Shown here: positions 9,906 to 22,011 of the stretch, piece by piece
Numbering within the stretch: the first letter of the stretch is position 1
How the letters are laid out: each line of letters opens with the position of its first letter
Assembly: GCF_032854445.1 (NCBI RefSeq)
Contig: NW_027018382.1
Coordinates: 1-33,191 of the forward strand
Source of the DNA: Liolophura sinensis
Taxonomy: Eukaryota > Mollusca > Polyplacophora > Chitonida > Chitonidae
DNA length: 33,191 nt
Reading direction: 5' to 3'
Translations under genes and position numbers: made by a program
Notes under the pieces: model-generated
Told to the model about the DNA's origin: nothing
Seen by the model: only the letters and a program-made list of their open reading frames with translations
Database searches by the model: none

Positions 9906-10454
9906 AAGACATTGAGTTTGTCTTCGACTTAGAAGTAAGACATTTGTTGGGTGAGTTAAATGGGCTTGGCCCAAAGATTTGACGTCGTCTGGGCTACCGA
10001 AGGGCACATAACTTATAATGAAAAGTTGAATATAGTAATGACCAGTCGCGATTGTACATAGTTAATGCAGCCGATTTCATTAGCAAAAAGACCAGGCAAA
10101 AATCCAAAAGTGGAAAAACTGTTCCAATGCTGCTGGTAAGAGGCTAATCCGACGTATTTTGTGACGAGAAATCGAATGGTGCAAAACCGCGTTGCTCTCC
10201 GACCAATACTTTTGGCTGTAGCCACAAATGAATAATCAATGATGTCAAGATCACGTGCCCAGCAACGGCTCTTACTCCATGGAAACCAAGGAAATTTGCA
10301 ATTTTTCAACAGCTGGAGATGCCTGGCCCAATTGCGCATCCTTTGGCACCTTATTGATGTGGGTCAGTGTTCAATTGTACTTTTTACAGCGGGTTGTATC
10401 AAGTACCTTGTGTTTTTTTATATACAAATGGTGTGGTTTTTCTACATGTAGATA
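9906..10454 (+). repeat. U19, type j, 549 bp
   Basis: C163, C188, C467, G488, G505, seven Ts. One A lost near 174 and one gained near 282. Confidence 0.93.
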
Positions 10455-11004
10455 AAGACATTGAGTTTGTCTTCGACTTAGAAGTAAGGACATTTGTTGG
10501 GTGAGTTAAATGGGCTTGGCCCAAAGATTTGACGTCGTCTGGGCTACCGAAGGGCACATAACTTATAATGAAATGTTGAATATAGTAATGACCAGTCGCG
10601 ATTGTACATAGTTAATGTAGCCGATTTCAATTAGCAAAATGACCAGGCAAAAATCCAAAAGTGGAAAAACTGTTCCAATGCTGCTGGTAAGAAGCTAATC
10701 CGACGTATTTTGTGACGAGAAATCGAATGGTGCAAACCGCGTTGCTCTCCGACCAATACTTTTGGCTGTAGCCACAAATGAATAATCAATGATGTCAAGA
10801 TCACGTGCCCAGCAACGGCTCTTACTCCATGGAAACCAAGGAAATTTGCAAGTTTTCAACAGCTGGAGATGCCTGCCCAATTGCGCATCCTTTGGCACCT
10901 TATTGATGTGGGTCAGTGTTCAATTGTACTTTTTACAGCGGATTGTATCAAGTACCTTTTGTTTTTTTTACATACAAATGGTGTGGTTTTTCTACATGTA
11001 GATA
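10455..11004 (+). repeat. U20, type d, 550 bp
   Basis: T119, T185, A238, G397, T505, C517. One extra G near 34, one G missing near 420. Confidence 0.94.
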
Positions 11005-11554
11005 AAGACATTGAGTTTGTCTTCGACTTAGAAGTAAGACATTTGTTGGGTGAGTTAAATGGGCTTGGCCCAAAGATTTGACGTCGTCTGGGCTACCGAA
11101 GGGCACATAACTTATAATGAAAAGTTGAATATAGTAATGACCCAGTCGCGATTGTACATAGTTAATGCAGCCGATTTCAATTAGCAAAAAGAACAGGCAA
11201 AAATCCAAAAGTGGAAAAACTGTTCCAATGCTGCTGGTAAGAGGCTAATCCGACGTATTTTGTGACGAGAAATCGAATGGTGCAAACCGCGTTGCTCTCC
11301 GACCAATACTTTTGGCTGTAGCCACAAATGAATAATCAATGATGTCAAGATCACGTGCCCAGCAACGGCTCTTACTCAATGGAAACCAAGGAAATTTGCA
11401 ATTTTTCAACAGCTGGAGATGCCTGGCCCAATTGCGCATCCTTTGGCACCTTATTGATGTGGGTCAGTGTTCAATTGTACTTTTTACAGCGGATTGTATC
11501 AAGTACCTTGTGTTTTTTTATATACAAATGGTGTGGTTTTTCTACATGTAGATA
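11005..11554 (+). repeat. U21, type g, 550 bp
   Basis: C163, A188, G505, seven Ts, one extra C near 138. Private C to A at 373 destroys the CCATGG site present in nearly all units. Confidence 0.95.
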
Positions 11555-12104
11555 AAGACATTGAGTTTGTCTTCGACTTAGAAGTAAGACATTTGTTGGG
11601 TGAGTTAAATGGGCTTGGCCCAAAGATTTGACGTCGTCTGGGCTACCGAAGGGCACATAACTTATAATGAAAAATTGAATATAGTAATGACCAGTCGCGA
11701 TTGTACATAGCTAATGTACCCGATTTCAATAAGCAAAAAGATCAGGCAAAAATCCAAAAGTGGAAAAACTGTTCCAATGCTGCTGGTAAGAGGCTAATCC
11801 GACGTATTTTGTGACGAGAAATCGAATGGTGCAAACCGCGTTGCTCTCCGACCAATACTTTTGGCTGTAGCCACAAATGAATAATCAATGATGTCAAGAT
11901 CACGTGCCCAGCAACGGCTCTTACTCCATGGAAACCAAGGAAATTTGCAATTTTTCAACAGCTGGAGATGCCTGGCCCAATTGCGCATCCTTTGGCACCT
12001 TATTGATGTGGGTCAGTGTTCAATTGTACTTTTTACAGCGGATTGTATCAAGTACCTTGTGTTTTTTTTATATACAAATGGTGTGGTTTTTCTACATGTA
12101 GATA
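11555..12104 (+). repeat. U22, type h, 550 bp
   Basis: AA119-120, G140, C157, C165, CAATAAGC. Private C188 to T. Lacks the three substitutions shared by U8 and U43. Confidence 0.95.
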
Positions 12105-12655
12105 AAGACATTGAGTTTGTCTTCGACTTAGAAGTAAGACATTTGCTGGGTGAGTTAAATGGGCTTGGCCCAAAGATTTGACGTCGTCTGGGCTACCGAA
12201 GGGCACATAACTTATAATGAAAAATTGAATATAGTAATGACCATTCGCGATTGTACATAGCTAATGTACACGATTTAAAATAAGCAAAAAGACCAGGCAA
12301 AAATCCTAAAGTGGAAAAACTGTTCCAATGCTGCTGGTAAGAGGCTAATCCGACGTATTTTGTGACGAGAAATCGAATGGTGCAAACCGCGTTGCTCTCC
12401 GACCAATACTTTTGGCTGTAGCCACAAATGAATAATCAATGATGTCAAGATCACGTGCCCAGCAACGGCTCTTACTCCATGGAAACCAAGGAAATTTGCA
12501 AGTTTTCAACAGCTGGAGATGCCTGGCCCAATTGCGCATCCTTTGGCACCTTATTGATGTGGGTCAGTGTTCAATTGTACTTTTTACAGCGGATTGTATC
12601 AAGTACCTTGTGTTTTTTTTATATACAAATGGTGTGGTTTTTCTACATGTAGATA
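12105..12655 (+). repeat. U23, type a, 551 bp
   Basis: Full a haplotype with A166, shared only with U31, and G505. First unit of higher-order copy A. Confidence 0.96.
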
Positions 12656-13205
12656 AAGACATTGAGATTGTCTTCGACTTAGAAGTAAGACATTTGTTGG
12701 GTGAGTTAAATGGGCTTGGCCCAAAGATTTGACGTCGTCTGGGCTACCGAAGGGCACATAACTTATAATGAAATGTTGAATATAGTAATGACCAGTCGCG
12801 ATTGTACATAGTTAATGTAGCCGATTTAAATTAGCAAAAAGACCAGGCAAAAATCCAAAAGTGGAAAAACTGTTCCAATGCTGCTGGTAAGAGGCTAATC
12901 CGACGTATTTTGTGACGAGAAATCGAATGGTGCAAACCGCGTTGCTCTCCGACCAATACTTTTGGCTGTAGCCACAAATGAATAATCAATGATGTCAAGA
13001 TCACGTGCCCAGCAACGGCTCTTACTCCATGGAAACCAAGGAAATTTGCAATTTTTCAACAGCTGGAGATGCCTGGCCCAATTGCGCATCCTTTGGCACC
13101 TTATTGATGTGGGTCAGTGTTCAATTGTACTTTTTACAGCGGATTGTATCAAGTACCTTTTGTTTTTTTTATATACAAATGGTGTGGTTTTTCTACATGT
13201 AGATA
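12656..13205 (+). repeat. U24, type b, 550 bp
   Basis: A12, T119, A173, T505. Matches U32 except that U32 has one more A at 210-214. Confidence 0.96.
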
Positions 13206-13755
13206 AAGACATTGAGTTTGTCTTCGACTTAGAAGTAAGACATTTGCTGGGTGAGTTAAATGGGCTTGGCCCAAAGATTTGACGTCGTCTGGGCTATCGA
13301 AGGGCACATAACTTATAATGAAAAGTTGAATATAGTAATGACCAGTCGCGATTGTACATAGTTAATGTAGCCGATTTCAATTCGCAAAAAGACCAGGCAA
13401 AAATCCAAAAGTAGAAAAACTGTTCCAATGCTGCTGGTAAGAGGCTAATCCGACGTATTTTGTGACGAGAAATCGAATGGTGCAAACCGCGTTGCTCTCC
13501 GACCAATACTTTTGGCTGTAGCCACAAATGAATAATCAATGATGTCAAGATCACGTGCCCAGCAACGGCTCTTACTCCATGGAAACCAAGGAAATTTGCA
13601 ATTTTTCAACAGCTGGAGATGCCTGGCCCAATTGCGCATCCTTTGGCACCTTATTGATGTGGGTCAGTGTTCAATTGTACTTTTTACAGCGGATTGTATC
13701 AAGTACCTTTTGTTTTTTTTATATACAAATGGTGTGGTTTTTCTACATGTAGATA
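13206..13755 (+). repeat. U25, type c, 550 bp
   Basis: C42, T92, C178, A208, T505. Clean reference for type c; no difference from U33 noticed. Confidence 0.96.
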
Positions 13756-14305
13756 AAGACATTGAGTTTGTCTTCGACTTAGAAGTAAGACATTTGTTGG
13801 GTGAGTTAAATGGGCTTGGCCCAAAGATTTGACGTCGTCTGGGCTACCGAAGGGCACATAACTTATAATGAAATGTTGAATATAGTAATGACCAGTCGCG
13901 ATTGTACATAGTTAATGTAGCCGATTTCAATTAGCAAAATGACCAGGCAAAAATCCAAAAGTGGAAAAACTGTTCCAATGCTGCTGGTAAGAGGCTAATC
14001 CGACGTATTTTGTGACGAGAAATCGAATGGTGCAAACCGCGTTGCTCTCCGACCAATACTTTTGGCTGTAGCCACAAATGAATAATCAATGATGTCAAGA
14101 TCACGTGCCCAGCAACGGCTCTTACTCCATGGAAACCAAGGAAATTTGCAAGTTTTCAACAGCTGGAGATGCCTGGCCCAATTGCGCATCCTTTGGCACC
14201 TTATTGATGTGGGTCAGTGTTCAATTGTACTTTTTACAGCGGATTGTATCAAGTACCTTTTGTTTTTTTTACATACAAATGGTGTGGTTTTTCTACATGT
14301 AGATA
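13756..14305 (+). repeat. U26, type d, 550 bp
   Basis: T119, T185, G397, T505, C517. Same haplotype as U34 and U41. Confidence 0.96.
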
Positions 14306-14855
14306 AAGACATTGAGTTTGTCTTCGACTTAGAAGTAAGACATTTGTTGGGTGAGTTAAATGGGCTTGGCCCAAAGATTTGACGTCGTCTGGGCTACCGA
14401 AGGGCACATAACTTATAATGAAATGTTGAATATAGTAATGACCAGTCGCGATTGTACATAGTTAATGTAGCCGATTTCAATTAGCAAAATGACCAGGCAA
14501 AAATCCAAAAGTGGAAAAACTGTTCCAATGCTGCTGGTAAGAGACTAATCCGACGTATTTTGTGACGAAAAATCGAATGGTGCAAACCGCGTTGCTCTCC
14601 GACCAATACTTTTGGCTGTAGCCACAAATGAATAATCAATGATGTCAAGATCACGTGCCCAGCAACGGCTCTTACTCCATGGAAACCAAGGAAATTTGCA
14701 ATTTTTCAACAGCTGGAGATGCCTGGCCCAATTGCGCATCCTTTGGCACCTTATTGATGTGGGTCAGTGTTCAATTGTACTTTTTACAGCGGATTGTATC
14801 AAGTACCTTGTGTTTTTTTTATATACAAATGGTGTGGTTTTTCTACATGTAGATA
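14306..14855 (+). repeat. U27, type e, 550 bp
   Basis: T119, T185, A239, A264, T397, G505. Only U35 shares A239 with A264. Confidence 0.96.
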
Positions 14856-15405
14856 AAGACATTGAGTTTGTCTTCGATTTAGAAGTAAGACATTTGTTGG
14901 GTGAGTTAAATGGGCTTGGCCCAAAGATTTGACGTCGTCTGGGCTACCGAAGGGCACATAACTTATAATGAAATGTTGAATATAGTAATGACCAGTCGCG
15001 ATTGTACATAGTTAATGTAGCCGATTTCAATTAGCAAAATGACCAGGCAAAAATCCAAAAGTGGAAAAACTGTTCCAATGCTGCTGGTAAGAGGCTAATC
15101 CGACGTATTTTGTGACGAGAAATCGAATGGTGCAAACCGCGTTGCTCTCCGACCAATACTTTTGGCTGTAGCCACAAATGAATAATCAATGATGTCAAGA
15201 TCACGTGCCCAGCAACGGCTCTTACTCCATGGAAACCAAGGAAATTTGCAATTTTTCAACAGCTGGAGATGCCTGGCCCAATTGCGCATCCTTTGGCACC
15301 TTATTGATGTGGGTCAGTGTTCAATTGTACTTTTTACAGCGGATTGTATCAAGTACCTTGTGTTTTTTTTATATACAAATGGTGTGGTTTTTCTACATGT
15401 AGATA
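14856..15405 (+). repeat. U28, type f, 550 bp
   Basis: T23 (shared only with U36), T119, T185, G505. Confidence 0.96.
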
Positions 15406-15957
15406 AAGACATTGAGTTTGTCTTCGACTTAGAAGTAAGACATTTGCTGGGTGAGTTAAATGGGCTTGGCCCAAAGATTTGACGTCGTCTGGGCTACCGA
15501 AGGGGCACATAACTTATAATGAAAAATTGAATATAGTAATGACCATTCGCGATTGTACATAGCTAATGTACCCGATTTAAAATAAGCAAAAAGACCAGGC
15601 AAAAATCCAAAAGTGGAAAAACTGTTCCAATGCTGCTGGTAAGAGGCTAATCCGACGTATTTTGTGACGAGAAATGGAATGGTGCAAACCGCGTTGCTCT
15701 CCGACCAATACTTTTGGCTGTAGCCACAAATGAATAATCAATGATGTCAAGATCACGTGCCCAGCAACGGCTCTTACTCCATGGAAACCAAGGAAATTTG
15801 CAATTTTTCAACAGCTGGAGATGCCTGGCCCAATTGCGCATCCTTTGGCACCTTATTGATGTGGGTCAGTGTTCAATTGTACTTTTTACAGCGGATTGTA
15901 TCAAGTACCTTGTGTTTTTTTTATATACAAATGGTGTGGTTTTTCTACATGTAGATA
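15406..15957 (+). repeat. U29, a/f hybrid, 552 bp
   Basis: Type a markers up to AAAATAAGC, then A202, T397 and G505 as in f. One extra G near 97 and a private C to G at 269. Confidence 0.94.
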
Positions 15958-16507
15958 AAGACATTGAGTTTGTCTTCGACTTAGAGGTAAGACATTTGTT
16001 GGGTGAGTTAAATGGGCTTGGCCCAAAGATTTGACGTCGTCTGGGCTACCGAAGGGCACATAACTTATAATGAAATGTTGAATATAGTAATGACCAGTCG
16101 CGATTGTACATAGTTAATGTAGCCGATTTAAATTAGCAAAAAGACCAGGCAAAAATCCAAAAGTGGAAAAACTGTTCCAATGCTGCTGGTAAGAGGCTAA
16201 TCCGACGTATTTTGTGACGAGAAATCGAATGGTGCAAACCGCGTTGCTCTCCGACCAATACTTTTGGCTGTAGCCACAAATGAATAATCAATGATGTCAA
16301 GATCACGTGCCCAGCAACGGCTCTTACTCCATGGAAACCAAGGAAATTTGCAATTTTTCAACAGCTGGAGATGCCTGGCCCAATTGCGCATCCTTTGGCA
16401 CCTTATTGATGTGGGTCAGTGTTCAATTGTACTTTTTACAGCGGATTGTATCAAGTACCTTGTGTTTTTTTTATATACAAATGGTGTGGTTTTTCTACAT
16501 GTAGATA
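15958..16507 (+). repeat. U30, b without A12, 550 bp
   Basis: T119 and A173 as in b, but T12, and G29 shared only with U45. G505. Confidence 0.95.
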
Positions 16508-17058
16508 AAGACATTGAGTTTGTCTTCGACTTAGAAGTAAGACATTTGCTGGGTGAGTTAAATGGGCTTGGCCCAAAGATTTGACGTCGTCTGGGCTACC
16601 GAAGGGCACATAACTTATAATGAAAAATTGAATATAGTAATGACCATTCGCGATTGTACATAGCTAATGTACACGATTTAAAATAAGCAAAAAGACCAGG
16701 CAAAAATCCTAAAGTGGAAAAACTGTTCCAATGCTGCTGGTAAGAGGCTAATCCGACGTATTTTGTGACGAGAAATCGAATGGTGCAAACCGCGTTGCTC
16801 TCCGACCAATACTTTTGGCTGTAGCCACAAATGAATAATCAATGATGTCAAGATCACGTGCCCAGCAACGGCTCTTACTCCATGGAAACCAAGGAAATTT
16901 GCAAGTTTTCAACAGCTGGAGATGCCTGGCCCAATTGCGCATCCTTTGGCACCTTATTGATGTGGGTCAGTGTTCAATTGTACTTTTTACAGCGGATTGT
17001 ATCAAGTACCTTGTGTTTTTTTTATATACAAATGGTGTGGTTTTTCTACATGTAGATA
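16508..17058 (+). repeat. U31, type a, 551 bp
   Basis: Same scored haplotype as U23, including A166 and G505. First unit of higher-order copy B. Confidence 0.96.
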
Positions 17059-17609
17059 AAGACATTGAGATTGTCTTCGACTTAGAAGTAAGACATTTGT
17101 TGGGTGAGTTAAATGGGCTTGGCCCAAAGATTTGACGTCGTCTGGGCTACCGAAGGGCACATAACTTATAATGAAATGTTGAATATAGTAATGACCAGTC
17201 GCGATTGTACATAGTTAATGTAGCCGATTTAAATTAGCAAAAAGACCAGGCAAAAATCCAAAAGTGGAAAAAACTGTTCCAATGCTGCTGGTAAGAGGCT
17301 AATCCGACGTATTTTGTGACGAGAAATCGAATGGTGCAAACCGCGTTGCTCTCCGACCAATACTTTTGGCTGTAGCCACAAATGAATAATCAATGATGTC
17401 AAGATCACGTGCCCAGCAACGGCTCTTACTCCATGGAAACCAAGGAAATTTGCAATTTTTCAACAGCTGGAGATGCCTGGCCCAATTGCGCATCCTTTGG
17501 CACCTTATTGATGTGGGTCAGTGTTCAATTGTACTTTTTACAGCGGATTGTATCAAGTACCTTTTGTTTTTTTTATATACAAATGGTGTGGTTTTTCTAC
17601 ATGTAGATA
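17059..17609 (+). repeat. U32, type b, 551 bp
   Basis: A12, T119, A173, T505, with one extra A in the tract at 210-214. Confidence 0.96.
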
Positions 17610-18159
17610 AAGACATTGAGTTTGTCTTCGACTTAGAAGTAAGACATTTGCTGGGTGAGTTAAATGGGCTTGGCCCAAAGATTTGACGTCGTCTGGGCTA
17701 TCGAAGGGCACATAACTTATAATGAAAAGTTGAATATAGTAATGACCAGTCGCGATTGTACATAGTTAATGTAGCCGATTTCAATTCGCAAAAAGACCAG
17801 GCAAAAATCCAAAAGTAGAAAAACTGTTCCAATGCTGCTGGTAAGAGGCTAATCCGACGTATTTTGTGACGAGAAATCGAATGGTGCAAACCGCGTTGCT
17901 CTCCGACCAATACTTTTGGCTGTAGCCACAAATGAATAATCAATGATGTCAAGATCACGTGCCCAGCAACGGCTCTTACTCCATGGAAACCAAGGAAATT
18001 TGCAATTTTTCAACAGCTGGAGATGCCTGGCCCAATTGCGCATCCTTTGGCACCTTATTGATGTGGGTCAGTGTTCAATTGTACTTTTTACAGCGGATTG
18101 TATCAAGTACCTTTTGTTTTTTTTATATACAAATGGTGTGGTTTTTCTACATGTAGATA
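17610..18159 (+). repeat. U33, type c, 550 bp
   Basis: T92, C178, A208, T505; matches U25 at every scored site. Confidence 0.96.
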
Positions 18160-18709
18160 AAGACATTGAGTTTGTCTTCGACTTAGAAGTAAGACATTTG
18201 TTGGGTGAGTTAAATGGGCTTGGCCCAAAGATTTGACGTCGTCTGGGCTACCGAAGGGCACATAACTTATAATGAAATGTTGAATATAGTAATGACCAGT
18301 CGCGATTGTACATAGTTAATGTAGCCGATTTCAATTAGCAAAATGACCAGGCAAAAATCCAAAAGTGGAAAAACTGTTCCAATGCTGCTGGTAAGAGGCT
18401 AATCCGACGTATTTTGTGACGAGAAATCGAATGGTGCAAACCGCGTTGCTCTCCGACCAATACTTTTGGCTGTAGCCACAAATGAATAATCAATGATGTC
18501 AAGATCACGTGCCCAGCAACGGCTCTTACTCCATGGAAACCAAGGAAATTTGCAAGTTTTCAACAGCTGGAGATGCCTGGCCCAATTGCGCATCCTTTGG
18601 CACCTTATTGATGTGGGTCAGTGTTCAATTGTACTTTTTACAGCGGATTGTATCAAGTACCTTTTGTTTTTTTTACATACAAATGGTGTGGTTTTTCTAC
18701 ATGTAGATA
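18160..18709 (+). repeat. U34, type d, 550 bp
   Basis: T119, T185, G397, T505, C517; matches U26. Confidence 0.96.
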
Positions 18710-19259
18710 AAGACATTGAGTTTGTCTTCGACTTAGAAGTAAGACATTTGTTGGGTGAGTTAAATGGGCTTGGCCCAAAGATTTGACATCGTCTGGGCTA
18801 CCGAAGGGCACATAACTTATAATGAAATGTTGAATATAGTAATGACCAGTCGCGATTGTACATAGTTAATGTAGCCGATTTCAATTAGCAAAATGACCAG
18901 GCAAAAATCCAAAAGTGGAAAAACTGTTCCAATGCTGCTGGTAAGAGACTAATCCGACGTATTTTGTGACGAAAAATCGAATGGTGCAAACCGCGTTGCT
19001 CTCCGACCAATACTTTTGGCTGTAGCCACAAATGAATAATCAATGATGTCAAGATCACGTGCCCAGCAACGGCTCTTACTCCATGGAAACCAAGGAAATT
19101 TGCAATTTTTCAACAGCTGGAGATGCCTGGCCCAATTGCGCATCCTTTGGCACCTTATTGATGTGGGTCAGTGTTCAATTGTACTTTTTACAGCGGATTG
19201 TATCAAGTACCTTGTGTTTTTTTTATATACAAATGGTGTGGTTTTTCTACATGTAGATA
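18710..19259 (+). repeat. U35, type e, 550 bp
   Basis: A239 and A264 as in U27. Private G79 to A, a CpG transition that destroys the GACGTC site. Confidence 0.96.
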
Positions 19260-19809
19260 AAGACATTGAGTTTGTCTTCGATTTAGAAGTAAGACATTTG
19301 TTGGGTGAGTTAAATGGGCTTGGCCCAAAGATTTGACGTCGTCTGGGCTACCGAAGGGCACATAACTTATAATGAAATGTTGAATATAGTAATGACCAGT
19401 CGCGATTGTACATAGTTAATGTAGCCGATTTCAATTAGCAAAATGACCAGGCAAAAATCCAAAAGTGGAAAAACTGTTCCAATGCTGCTGGAAAGAGGCT
19501 AATCCGACGTATTTTGTGACGAGAAATCGAATGGTGCAAACCGCGTTGCTCTCCGACCAATACTTTTGGCTGTAGCCACAAATGAATAATCAATGATGTC
19601 AAGATCACGTGCCCAGCAACGGCTCTTACTCCATGGAAACCAAGGAAATTTGCAATTTTTCAACAGCTGGAGATGCCTGGCCCAATTGCGCATCCTTTGG
19701 CACCTTATTGATGTGGGTCAGTGTTCAATTGTACTTTTTACAGCGGATTGTATCAAGTACCTTGTGTTTTTTTTATATACAAATGGTGTGGTTTTTCTAC
19801 ATGTAGATA
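19260..19809 (+). repeat. U36, type f, 550 bp
   Basis: T23 as in U28, plus A233, shared only with U12. Confidence 0.96.
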
Positions 19810-20360
19810 AAGACATTGAGTTTGTCTTCGACTTAGAAGTAAGACATTTGCTGGGTGAGTTAAATGGGCTTGGCCCAAAGATTTGACGTCGTCTGGGCTA
19901 CCGAAGGGCACATAACTTATAATGAAAAATTGAATATAGTAATGACCATTCGCGATTGTACATAGCTAATGTACCCGATTTAAAATAAGCAAAAAGACCA
20001 GGCAAAAATCCTAAAGTGGAAAAACTGTTCCAATGCTGCTGGTAAGAGGCTAATCCGACGTATTTTGTGACGAGAAATCGAATGGTGCAAACCGCGTTGC
20101 TCTCCGACCAATACTTTTGGCTGTAGCCACAAATGAATAATCAATGATGTCAAGATCACGTGCCCAGCAACGGCTCTTACTCCATGGAAACCAAGGAAAT
20201 TTGCAAGTTTTCAACAGCTGGAGATGCCTGGCCCAATTGCGCATCCTTTGGCACCTTATTGATGTGGGTCAGTGTTCAATTGTACTTTTTACAGCGGATT
20301 GTATCAAGTACCTTTTGTTTTTTTTATATACAAATGGTGTGGTTTTTCTACATGTAGATA
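19810..20360 (+). repeat. U37, type a, 551 bp
   Basis: Full a haplotype with C166 and T505, as in U13 and U39. Confidence 0.96.
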
Positions 20361-20910
20361 AAGACATTGAGATTGTCTTCGACTTAGAAGTAAGACATTT
20401 GTTGGGTGAGTTAAATGGGCTTGGCCCAAAGATTTGACGTCGTCTGGGCTACCGAAGGGCACATAACTTATAATGAAATGTTGAATATAGTAATGACCAG
20501 TCGCGATTGTACATAGTTAATGTAGCCGATTTCAATTAGCAAAAAGACCAGGCAAAAATCCAAAAGTGGAAAAACTGTTCCAATGCTGCTGGTAAGAGGC
20601 TAATCCGACGTATTTTGTGACGAGAAATCGAATGGTGCAAACCGCGTTGCTCTCCGACCAATACTTTTGGCTGTAGCCACAAATGAATAATCAATGATGT
20701 CAAGATCACGTGCCCAGCAACGGCTCTTACTCCATGGAAACCAAGGAAATTTGCAATTTTTCAACAGCTGGAGATGCCTGGCCCAATTGCGCATCCTTTG
20801 GCACCTTATTGATGTGGGTCAGTGTTCAATTGTACTTTTTACAGCGGATTGTATCAAGTACCTTTTGTTTTTTTTATATACAAATGGTGTGGTTTTTCTA
20901 CATGTAGATA
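20361..20910 (+). repeat. U38, type b with C173, 550 bp
   Basis: A12, T119, but C173 instead of A173, then A178 and T505. Last unit of copy B. Confidence 0.95.
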
Positions 20911-21461
20911 AAGACATTGAGTTTGTCTTCGACTTAGAAGTAAGACATTTGCTGGGTGAGTTAAATGGGCTTGGCCCAAAGATTTGACGTCGTCTGGGCT
21001 ACCGAAGGGCACATAACTTATAATGAAAAATTGAATATAGTAATGACCATTCGCGATTGTACATAGCTAATGTACCCGATTTAAAATAAGCAAAAAGACC
21101 AGGCAAAAATCCTAAAGTGGAAAAACTGTTCCAATGCTGCTGGTAAGAGGCTAATCCGACGTATTTTGTGACGAGAAATCGAATGGTGCAAACCGCGTTG
21201 CTCTCCGACCAATACTTTTGGCTGTAGCCACAAATGAATAATCAATGATGTCAAGATCACGTGCCCAGCAACGGCTCTTACTCCATGGAAACCAAGGAAA
21301 TTTGCAAGTTTTCAACAGCTGGAGATGCCTGGCCCAATTGCGCATCCTTTGGCACCTTATTGATGTGGGTCAGTGTTCAATTGTACTTTTTACAGCGGAT
21401 TGTATCAAGTACCTTTTGTTTTTTTTATATACAAATGGTGTGGTTTTTCTACATGTAGATA
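20911..21461 (+). repeat. U39, type a, 551 bp
   Basis: Same scored haplotype as U37, two units earlier, so U37-U38 and U39-U40 form an a-b, a-b pair. Confidence 0.96.
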
Positions 21462-22011
21462 AAGACATTGAGATTGTCTTCGACTTAGAAGTAAGACATT
21501 TGTTGGGTGAGTTAAATGGGCTTGGCCCAAAGATTTGACGTCGTCTGGGCTACCGAAGGGCACATAACTTATAATGAAATGTTGAATATAGTAATGACCA
21601 GTCGCGATTGTACATAGTTAATGTAGCCGATTTCAATTCGCAAAAAGACCAGGCAAAAATCCAAAAGTGGAAAAACTGTTCCAATGCTGCTGGTAAGAGG
21701 CTAATCCGACGTATTTTGTGACGAGAAATCGAATGGTGCAAACCGCGTTGCTCTCCGACCAATACTTTTGGCTGTAGCCACAAATGAATAATCAATGATG
21801 TCAAGATCACGTGCCCAGCAACGGCTCTTACTCCATGGAAACCAAGGAAATTTGCAATTTTTCAACAGCTGGAGATGCCTGGCCCAATTGCGCATCCTTT
21901 GGCACCTTATTGATGTGGGTCAGTGTTCAATTGTACTTTTTACAGCGGATTGTATCAAGTACCTTTTGTTTTTTTTACATACAAATGGTGTGGTTTTTCT
22001 ACATGTAGATA
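21462..22011 (+). repeat. U40, b/c2 hybrid, 550 bp
   Basis: A12, T42 and T119 of b, then C173, C178 and G208 of c2, then T505 with C517. The switch lies between 120 and 178. Confidence 0.94.

Larger units (their letters stand above)
11005..13755 (+). repeat. Module g-h-a-b-c, no f unit (U21-U25)
   Basis: U21 is g, U22 is h and U23-U25 are a, b, c. It overlaps the start of higher-order copy A and links that copy to the g-h units on its left. A d unit (U20) precedes it, as a d unit (U41) precedes the matching module at 22562. Confidence 0.75.
12105..16507 (+). repeat. Higher-order repeat, 8 units, copy A (U23-U30)
   Basis: Order of unit types is a-b-c-d-e-f-(a/f)-b. The block is 4403 bp, exactly the length of the next block. 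The first six units (12105-15405) match U31-U36 with only three differences found by eye: one extra A in U32, G to A in U35 and T to A in U36. The last two units differ more: U29 is a hybrid and U30 lacks the A12 marker of b. Confidence 0.88.
16508..20910 (+). repeat. Higher-order repeat, 8 units, copy B (U31-U38)
   Basis: Order is a-b-c-d-e-f-a-b, 4403 bp. It directly follows copy A and shares its rare markers in the same order: ACACG at 164-168 in the first unit, T92 and A208 in the third, A239 and A264 in the fifth, T23 in the sixth. This order makes block duplication much more likely than independent mutation. Confidence 0.88.
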
